64,000 nt of DNA from contig JAAEST010000097.1 in NCBI GenBank assembly GCA_024229115.1, forward strand, positions 124,001 through 188,000. Direction: 5' to 3'. This DNA comes from Oligoflexia bacterium (GTDB lineage Bacteria > Bdellovibrionota > Bacteriovoracia > Bacteriovoracales > Bacteriovoracaceae). The notes below the pieces were generated by a model. The model searched no databases. It was not told the origin of the DNA and was given only the letters and a program-made list of their open reading frames with translations. Below, piece by piece: positions 57,567-64,000 of this stretch (position 1 is its first letter; each line of letters opens with the position of its first letter). Position numbers and translations under genes: made by a program.

Positions 57567-58926
57567 TCTAAGTAAAACTATCAAAAAATATTTAAATGAA
57601 TCTACCGAGATATCATTGAATCATATTAAGGATCTTTCTACAGATCTTCAGTGTGCTCAGCCAAGTGATCTAGTTTTCTATAATATAACAACAGATAAAG
57701 CAGAAAATCTATTCTATGAACGATTAGAAAAATCAGAAGTGAAAACGTTAATTTTGAATAGAGCTTTGAAAAAGAATATTGATCAAGAAGTAATTGTTAT
57801 AGACAAAGATCAATGGAAAGAACTTCAAACAGAGTTATGTGACAAAGTTTATCCAAAAAGTGACAAGACAAAAATTGTGGGGATTACTGGAACAAATGGG
57901 AAAACGAGTTGTTCCTATATTATCTCTTCAATCTTGAGAATGAATGAGAAAACTACATGTGTTATAGGAACAAATGGGATTCTTGTAAATGATAAAGAAG
58001 AGAACTCAACATCAATTAATACAAGTCCTAGCTATATAGGACTAAGAAAAATTATTCATGATTATCAAGATGAAGCAGAGTTTTTTATTATTGAAGTTTC
58101 TAGTCATGCTCTCTACCAGGATCGCTATCATGAACTTATGTTTGAAGTTTGTGGATGGACAAACCTGACACAAGATCATCTTGATTATCACGGGTCCATG
58201 GAAGAATATCAAAAAGCAAAAGAGTTAATAGGACAAAAGATTAAAAAGAATTCATATTGTTTCTTCCCTACAGACCAGAGTGAATTATTCTCTAAGATTA
58301 CTTTAAATAATAAAAAAATATGCACACCTATTGACATAAAAAACCTACCTCCTTTCTTTCAGTTAGAGCACAACAAGTCTAACTTTGAGTTATCTTTTAA
58401 TATTGCTAAGTATTTGCTGGCCAAAGAACCAAAGCTAAATTTTGAAGAATTTAATTATCCAAAAGGTCGTTTTGAATGTTTTGAAAAAGGATCAAATCTC
58501 TATGTTGTTGATTACGCTCATACACCTGATGCTCTTGAAAATATTCTAAGATCAATAAAAAAGTCTTTTCATGGCAAGAAATTAATAAGTGTGTTTGGTT
58601 GTGGTGGAGATAGAGATAATAAGAAAAGACCTATGATGGGAGAAATATCAACAAGGATTGCTGATTATTCAATTATTACTTCTGATAATCCAAGAACCGA
58701 AGAACCAGAAAAAATAATCGCTGATATAACAAAAGGTCTAGGTGGAAATTTTAAGATTGTTGTCGATAGAAAAGAGGCCATAAAAGAGGCACTATTAATG
58801 GCCAGAGAAAATACTATTGTTATAGTAGCAGGAAAGGGACACGAAACGTACCAAGAGATTAATAATCAACGTCATGATTTTGATGATCTGAAAACTATTA
58901 AGGAATTACTAAATGAGCTTGATTAA
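57559..58926 (+). CDS. murE: UDP-MurNAc-tripeptide synthetase MurE
   Basis: About 455 residues. The ATP site is GITGTNGKTSCSY, followed by HALYQDR, TNLTQDHLDYHGSMEEYQKAK with the carbamylated Lys, and DNPRTEEPEKI, whose DNPR indicates meso-diaminopimelate as the added residue. ATG 57559 overlaps the ftsI end; the ribosome site is weak. It overlaps murF by 14 bases. Confidence 0.95.
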   Translation: MSNLSKTIKKYLNESTEISLNHIKDLSTDLQCAQPSDLVFYNITTDKAENLFYERLEKSEVKTLILNRALKKNIDQEVIVIDKDQWKELQTELCDKVYPKSDKTKIVGITGTNGKTSCSYIISSILRMNEKTTCVIGTNGILVNDKEENSTSINTSPSYIGLRKIIHDYQDEAEFFIIEVSSHALYQDRYHELMFEVCGWTNLTQDHLDYHGSMEEYQKAKELIGQKIKKNSYCFFPTDQSELFSKITLNNKKICTPIDIKNLPPFFQLEHNKSNFELSFNIAKYLLAKEPKLNFEEFNYPKGRFECFEKGSNLYVVDYAHTPDALENILRSIKKSFHGKKLISVFGCGGDRDNKKRPMMGEISTRIADYSIITSDNPRTEEPEKIIADITKGLGGNFKIVVDRKEAIKEALLMARENTIVIVAGKGHETYQEINNQRHDFDDLKTIKELLNELD

Positions 58927-60301
58927 AAAATCCTTAATTGAAAAATGCAAATCTTTCGTAAAGTTTGGAAATAACAAACCTATTAATTTTGAATCAATCT
59001 GTACTGATAATAGAAAATATAAAAAGGAATCAGCATTTATATTTTTAGAGGGTCCTAATTTTGATTCCTATAATTTCCTAGATGATGTTGTGAAATTAGA
59101 AAATATTGAAACTCTTGTATGTCGTTGGAGTGAAGAAAGAGAAAGTATCTATTCATATGATAAACAAGTTGTTTGGGTAAGAGATACTTTAAAATTTATT
59201 CAGGAGTTAGGTCACCTTATTGCTGAAGAGTTTAAGAAAAAGCATCCTTTGATTGGAATTACAGGAAGCAATGGCAAGACAACGAATAAAGAGTATCTGA
59301 AAAAGTTAATTTCACTGGTTGTCGAAGAAGAAAAAATTATTTCTACTCTTGGAAACTTGAATAATCATATTGGAGTTCCTTTAACTCTTATGAGAATCAA
59401 AGAAGAAACGAAAATCGCGATTATAGAGATGGGAAGTAATAACTTTGGAGAAATAAAATTTCTTAGCGAGATGGCTTCTCCAAACTATGCAATGATTACA
59501 AGTATTGGTGAGGCACATCTTGAGAACTTTATTAACTTAGAAGGGGTACTCAAAGAAAAGAGAGCTCTATATGATTTCATTAACTCTTCTGAAGAAAGTA
59601 AGAATGTAGTATTAAACTTTTCAGATTGTTATTTAAAGAAACTGGATGTGACAGAAAAAGTTCTAACTTTGAATGATCAATTAAATGGCTTTGCAAATTA
59701 TTCATTAACAGATGAAGGTCTCGATATCCTTTCCGGAAATAAAAAAATATCTATTAAAAATAAGTCTATTGTCGGTGATCATAATAAATATAATCTTGCC
59801 CAGTGCTTCATTTTGGCATCAAAGATCTATCCTGCACTTTGGAATATGGAAGATGAAATTAATAAAATTTCATTTGATATAGAGCTTAATAGAGGAACTT
59901 TTCTTGAGTGGAACAATGCAAAAGTTTATCTTGATGCCTATAACGCAAACCCGGCAAGCATGAAAGCCTCAATTGCAGGTTATCAAAAAGACACTTCAGC
60001 TATCAAAAATGATAATAAGTTATTCATATTAGGTGACATGAATGAGCTTGGGGAAAACTCTGAAAAATACCACCAAGAAATTGCTGAGTATGTTAAAAAC
60101 TTAGGTCTTAAGAATGTCTTCTTTGTTGGCCAATTTGCTATGCATTATAAAGTAGGTTTTGAACAAGGAAATGTGTTTGAATCAGCACAACAATGCGCAC
60201 CAGAAGTAGTCAAATTTGTTAGGGAAAATGGCATTAAAAGCGTATTTATTAAAGGCAGTCGCTCTTTACAACTTGAGTCAATTTTAGATATAAAGAGCTG
60301 A
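58913..60301 (+). CDS. murF: UDP-MurNAc-tripeptide D-Ala-D-Ala ligase MurF
   Basis: The 462-residue enzyme adds D-Ala-D-Ala. ITGSNGKTTNKEY, EMGSNNFGEIKFL, SIGEAHLENF and DAYNANPASMKASI are MurF motifs. All key ATP-binding and metal residues appear to be intact, in contrast to the neighbouring murD. Confidence 0.96.
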   Translation: MSLIKKSLIEKCKSFVKFGNNKPINFESICTDNRKYKKESAFIFLEGPNFDSYNFLDDVVKLENIETLVCRWSEERESIYSYDKQVVWVRDTLKFIQELGHLIAEEFKKKHPLIGITGSNGKTTNKEYLKKLISLVVEEEKIISTLGNLNNHIGVPLTLMRIKEETKIAIIEMGSNNFGEIKFLSEMASPNYAMITSIGEAHLENFINLEGVLKEKRALYDFINSSEESKNVVLNFSDCYLKKLDVTEKVLTLNDQLNGFANYSLTDEGLDILSGNKKISIKNKSIVGDHNKYNLAQCFILASKIYPALWNMEDEINKISFDIELNRGTFLEWNNAKVYLDAYNANPASMKASIAGYQKDTSAIKNDNKLFILGDMNELGENSEKYHQEIAEYVKNLGLKNVFFVGQFAMHYKVGFEQGNVFESAQQCAPEVVKFVRENGIKSVFIKGSRSLQLESILDIKS

Positions 60302-60323
60302 TACACTTTTAAAACGGAAAAGT

Positions 60324-61400
60324 ATGCTTTACCACCTTCTTTATCCTCTCAGTCAGGATTTTTCGGCCTTTAATATTTTTAGGTATATCACCTTTCGTTC
60401 TATCGTTTCTTTTTTGATAGCGGCTATGGTTTCAATAATTTGGGGAAAAGCTTTTATTGATTTCATGAAGATGAAACAGTTTGGCCAAGTGATTCGCGAT
60501 GATGGTCCTGAAAGTCATCTTAAGAAAGCAGGTACGCCAACAATGGGTGGAGTTTTCATTATCGGAAGTATGCTTTTTAGTTTACTGATGACCGGAAACT
60601 TTACGAGTTATCCATTACTCAGTTGTTTGTTTGTTACAGTTTCCTACTTCGCACTAGGTTTTGTTGATGACTACTTAAAGGTCTTAAAGAACAACTCAAA
60701 AGGTGTTAGTGCAAAAGGAAAACTTCTTTGGCAATTTATAACAAGTGGTTTGGTAGTTTTTTTACTCGTTAAGTTTGATGTGATTGATACGAAACTTTAC
60801 ACTCCTTTCTTCAAAGATTCGGTTATTGATCTCTCTTGGTTATATATTCCTTTTGGAGCGACAGTTATCGTTGGTAGTAGTAACGCAGTTAATTTAACTG
60901 ATGGATTAGATGGTCTAGCAATTGGTCCTATTATTACAAGTGCTGCTACTTTAGGTTTACTAACTTATGTTGCTGGCCACTCTGAGATGGCTAGTTACTT
61001 ATATATTCCTTATGTTGAAAATATTGGAGAGCTAACTGTATTGGCCATGGCCATTATCGGAGCTGGTGTAGGCTTTCTTTGGTACAACAGTTACCCTGCC
61101 CAAATTTTTATGGGTGACGCTGGAAGTTTGAGTCTAGGTGGAGTTCTAGGCACAATCGCAGTTTTAAGTAAGAATGAATTATTATTTGTTTTGATTGGCG
61201 GTGTTTTTGTTATTGAAGCTCTGTCAGTAATTATTCAAGTAATCTCATATAAAACAAGAAAGAAAAGAGTATTTAAGATGGCCCCAATTCATCATCACTT
61301 TGAATTACTTGGTTGGCCTGAACCAAAAGTGATTGTTCGCTTTTGGATTATTAGTATTCTTTTCGCATTAATTTCAATTGCTACATTAAAAATGAGGTAA
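60324..61400 (+). CDS. mraY: phospho-MurNAc-pentapeptide transferase MraY
   Basis: The 358-residue integral membrane enzyme makes lipid I. Motifs: KAGTPTMGG, FALGFVDDYLKVL-like DDYLK, NAVNLTDGLDGLA, GDAGSLSLGG and MAPIHHHFELLGWPE. About ten helices. Follows murF by 22 bases. Confidence 0.97.
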   Translation: MLYHLLYPLSQDFSAFNIFRYITFRSIVSFLIAAMVSIIWGKAFIDFMKMKQFGQVIRDDGPESHLKKAGTPTMGGVFIIGSMLFSLLMTGNFTSYPLLSCLFVTVSYFALGFVDDYLKVLKNNSKGVSAKGKLLWQFITSGLVVFLLVKFDVIDTKLYTPFFKDSVIDLSWLYIPFGATVIVGSSNAVNLTDGLDGLAIGPIITSAATLGLLTYVAGHSEMASYLYIPYVENIGELTVLAMAIIGAGVGFLWYNSYPAQIFMGDAGSLSLGGVLGTIAVLSKNELLFVLIGGVFVIEALSVIIQVISYKTRKKRVFKMAPIHHHFELLGWPEPKVIVRFWIISILFALISIATLKMR

Positions 61401-61404
61401 ATAA

Positions 61405-62787
61405 ATGGATCGTTTTCGTAACAAAAAAGTTTTAATCGTTGGTATTGGTACTACTGGTTTTACCCTGATTAAATTCTTTAACACGGTTGAATGTGATATC
61501 AGAGTTACTGATATTAAGCCTATCTTTGATCTAAATAAAGCTGTTAAAAAACTTAAGAAGATTAATCCAGCACCACAAATGACTTTTGGTGAGCATAGAG
61601 ATGAAGACTTCTTAGAAGCAGATGTTGTTGTTTATAGTAGTTCTGTAAATCCAGATCTTCCTCAACTTGAGTTAGCAAGACAAAATGGTAAAGAAGTTTA
61701 TTCGGAATTTGCTCTTGGAAACCTTCTCTGTCGTAAACCGATTATTGCAGTTTGTGGTAGTTTTGGAAGAACGACAGTTTCTCATATGATTGGATTCACT
61801 CTTAAGCTAGAAGGTAAGAACGTATTTGTTGGTGGGACAAGTGATAGCCCATTTATCGAATACTCAATGCTTCCAAACAAAGATGAAATTGATTATGTAA
61901 TCGTTGAGGTGTCTGCTTCACAGATGAGAAAGCTAGAGAATTTTCATCCTAACTTAGTAGTCTTTACAAATATTTCAGAAAGATATCCTGAAAATCAATT
62001 TAAGAGTGTTGGTGAATATATTGAAACTAAGCTTTCAATTATTAAAACACTTAGCCCTGATGACACTCTTGTTGTTAACTTCGACAAGCTCGCTCATAAC
62101 ACTTTCTTTAGAAATGCCCAGTGTAGAACTTACTGGTACTCAAGAAAGTCCTTTGTGAACATGGGTGTAATGAATGAAATCCAAGGAACTCATTTTCATG
62201 AAAGAAGAATTCATTCAAATATTAACTACCATTCTGAGTTTGTAGTTAAGGCCATGAGAATTATCGGACAAGAAAATAGAGAAAACCTTCTTGCTGCAAT
62301 TACAGCATGTAAGGCCCTTGAAGTTTCTGATAAATCGATTCAAAAATGTATTGAAAAGTTTCCAGGAATTCCTCATCGTTTAGAGTTCCTTATGGAAAAG
62401 AATGGAGTAAGTTTTTATAACGACTCTAAAGCAACTACTCTTCCAGAACTTTGTAAAAGTATTAAATCTTTTAAAGCACCAGTTATTTTAATTGCTGGTG
62501 GTAAAGACATTGAAGAAGTTGATTATGAACCATTTGCTCAAGATATGATTGATCACTCTCGTGTTTTAGTTCTCGTAGGTGAATCAAAAGAAAGAATGAA
62601 TAGAGCGTTAGGAGAACATCCACAAACTTATATTGTTGGTTCGTTTGAAGAGTCTATTCTCTTTGCTTATCAGAAATCAAGAACTGGGGATACAATTTTA
62701 CTTTCACCAGGAAATCCAGCTACTGACTTTTTTAGAGATTACCAAGAAAGAGGTAATTACTATAAAAAGTTGGTTTATCAGCTGTAA
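61405..62787 (+). CDS. murD: UDP-MurNAc-L-Ala:D-Glu ligase MurD, with altered ATP site
   Basis: The 460-residue product has the MurD domain order and the conserved NDSKATT and AGGKDIEEVDY segments, and lies between mraY and ftsW, as murD does. However, the P-loop reads GSFGRTT (Arg122 in place of the ATP-binding Lys), and the segment that reads NVTEDHMDRYP in E. coli reads NISERYP, losing the Mg2+-binding His. The later ACASFD motif reads GNPATD. The carbamylated Lys (IETKLS) and VEVSASQ Glu remain. Whether it is active is unclear. Confidence 0.85.
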   Translation: MDRFRNKKVLIVGIGTTGFTLIKFFNTVECDIRVTDIKPIFDLNKAVKKLKKINPAPQMTFGEHRDEDFLEADVVVYSSSVNPDLPQLELARQNGKEVYSEFALGNLLCRKPIIAVCGSFGRTTVSHMIGFTLKLEGKNVFVGGTSDSPFIEYSMLPNKDEIDYVIVEVSASQMRKLENFHPNLVVFTNISERYPENQFKSVGEYIETKLSIIKTLSPDDTLVVNFDKLAHNTFFRNAQCRTYWYSRKSFVNMGVMNEIQGTHFHERRIHSNINYHSEFVVKAMRIIGQENRENLLAAITACKALEVSDKSIQKCIEKFPGIPHRLEFLMEKNGVSFYNDSKATTLPELCKSIKSFKAPVILIAGGKDIEEVDYEPFAQDMIDHSRVLVLVGESKERMNRALGEHPQTYIVGSFEESILFAYQKSRTGDTILLSPGNPATDFFRDYQERGNYYKKLVYQL

Positions 62788-62827
62788 TTTAGCTAGACCT
62801 TTTTGCTTGGTCTGTTAAAATATTCTT

Positions 62828-64000
62828 ATGGAGAATAAACAGACCATTCTAGATAAAAACGTAAAATATTTTATTGCGATCCTATCGCTTATCGTAGCGA
62901 TAGGAATTATCATGGTATTTTCCTCAAGTTATATTTATGCACAAGAACACTTCGGAAGTTCTGCCCATTTCTTCTACAGACAACTGATCTATTTAGGTGT
63001 TTCAGTAGTTCTTTGTTTTATTGTTTCACAGACGAAGACAAGTTTTTGGATAAAATTTGGTTTTGCCTTTCAATGCATTGTCATGCTTATGCTTCTGCTT
63101 ACCTTTATGCCGGGAATAAGTAACAAGGTGAACGGTGCAAGTAGATGGCTAGTATTTGGAGGGGTTGGTATTCAGCCAGGTGAGTTTTGTAAGTACACCA
63201 TTCTTCTCGCATGTATTCCCTTCTTTCAAAACTTCAATAGATTAAATAGAAATCAAATTATTCAATATGCACTACCTATCTTAGGAAGTCTTTTAATACT
63301 TGTTCTTCAACCAGACTTTGGTACTTTTAGTATATGTTTTATTATTTTAGCAGCAGCTTGTTTCTTAAGTGAATTTCCAAGAAAATATTTTTATAGCTCT
63401 CTTCTTGTTGGTTTTATTGGTGTTGTTGGAATTTTATTTGCTGAACCGTATCGAGTAAAAAGATTACTTACTTACCTAGACCCATGGAAGAATCCACAAA
63501 CTTCAGGATTTCAAATCATTCAGTCATACTTGGCCTTTGCAAATGGGTCTTTTATCGGAAAGGGACTTGGTAATTCAGTAGAGAAATTATTCTATCTTCC
63601 TGAAGCTCATAATGACTTTATCTTCTCAGTAATTGGTGAGGAGTTAGGGTTTTTGGGAGTCTCCCTTATGGTAGGTCTTTTTCTTTTGCTTGTTTATTTT
63701 GGGCTTAGAATCTCTTTAGCGATGACAACTTCAACACGATTTATCCTTTGCGGAACGCTCGTGCTTGCTATTGGAATTCAAGCATTTCTCAATATGGGTG
63801 TTGTTCTTGGCCTATTACCTACAAAGGGCTTAAATTTACCATTTGTCAGTAGTGGTGGCTCATCACTTCTTGCCAACTTCTTTGCTATAGGGTTAATTTT
63901 GAGTTGTGTTCGTGCTGAGAGACGGGAACTCAACTCATATAATAGCTACGATAGATCACAAGAGGATTTATTTGCACGTAGTCATGAGAATTCTTTCAGT
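62828..64000 (+). CDS. ftsW: cell division protein FtsW, incomplete at window edge
   Basis: At least 391 residues with about ten helices, no stop before the window ends. SEDS-family motifs: NGASRWL, IQPGEFCKY, LQPDFGT, HNDFIFSVIGEELGF and PTKGLNLPFVSSGGSS. It polymerises septal glycan with FtsI. ATG 62828 follows murD by 40 bases; a short hairpin-like AGACC/GGTCT lies in between. Confidence 0.95.
   Translation, partial: MENKQTILDKNVKYFIAILSLIVAIGIIMVFSSSYIYAQEHFGSSAHFFYRQLIYLGVSVVLCFIVSQTKTSFWIKFGFAFQCIVMLMLLLTFMPGISNKVNGASRWLVFGGVGIQPGEFCKYTILLACIPFFQNFNRLNRNQIIQYALPILGSLLILVLQPDFGTFSICFIILAAACFLSEFPRKYFYSSLLVGFIGVVGILFAEPYRVKRLLTYLDPWKNPQTSGFQIIQSYLAFANGSFIGKGLGNSVEKLFYLPEAHNDFIFSVIGEELGFLGVSLMVGLFLLLVYFGLRISLAMTTSTRFILCGTLVLAIGIQAFLNMGVVLGLLPTKGLNLPFVSSGGSSLLANFFAIGLILSCVRAERRELNSYNSYDRSQEDLFARSHENSFS
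63984..64000 (+). CDS. possible start of murG, cut by window edge
   Basis: ATG at 63984 in another frame gives MRILS, as MurG proteins often begin, and murG usually follows ftsW. It would overlap the ftsW end. Only 17 bases are visible, so this is a suggestion. Confidence 0.25.

Overview
This is a low-GC (roughly one third G+C by eye), densely coding chromosomal segment from a Gram-negative bacterium. It opens next to the replication origin (DnaA boxes, AT-rich tract, dnaN-recF-gyrB-gyrA). The low GC, an MglA-type polarity GTPase with a roadblock partner, F-ATPase F0 genes apart from F1, and periplasmic, lipoprotein and outer-membrane genes fit a Bdellovibrionota bacterium of the Bacteriovorax/Halobacteriovorax type. 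That placement is inferred from gene content, not from a search.

Layout. 1-570: probable oriC. 571-7749: dnaN, recF, gyrB, gyrA. 7730-10255: a TPR lipoprotein, two small AtpI/AtpZ-type membrane proteins, atpB and atpE, closed by a terminator. 10402-12329: an OmpW-like porin and, on the minus strand, a secreted protein with a cysteine about every nine residues. 12544-15969: riboflavin operon ribD-ribE-ribBA-ribH. 15974-25001 (minus): mfd, two parvulin/SurA-type chaperones, pdxA, uvrA. 25137-32872: complex I membrane-arm genes only (nuoA, H, J, K, L, M, N). 32874-38152: seven unannotated membrane proteins that match the seven nuo genes in order, relative size and topology. 38156-41401: a GYF-like/TPR membrane protein that follows after 3 bases. 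41469-45506: four tRNA genes (Ser-UGA, Ser-GCU, Arg-ACG, Ser-GGA), a tRNA-Ser-derived repeat module, a DJ-1/PfpI protein, a TauE/SafE transporter, a small CX3C lipoprotein, a PilZ-like membrane protein and tadA. 45598-52245: a membrane spermidine-synthase-like protein, 4.5S RNA, dnaX, ybaB, recR, mglB-like, mglA. 52242-53453 (minus): an alpha/beta hydrolase. 53554-64000: mtnP and the division/cell-wall cluster rsmH, ftsL, ftsI, murE, murF, mraY, murD, ftsW (runs off the window).

The strongest candidate for an undescribed system is the seven-gene block 32874-38152. By eye it is a highly diverged paralogue of the complex I membrane arm, placed directly behind the normal arm. All frames are intact, but conserved charged residues of proton pumping and quinone binding are gone (for example the NuoA-type FDVE motif reads LNVN, and a NuoK membrane Glu reads Gln). 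Other notable points are a MurD lacking its P-loop lysine and its DH(M/L)D segment, a ten-A run in dnaX that would give a gamma-like product, an intrinsic terminator inside the signal-peptide codons of the gene after gyrA, and the tandem tRNA-Ser-derived module.
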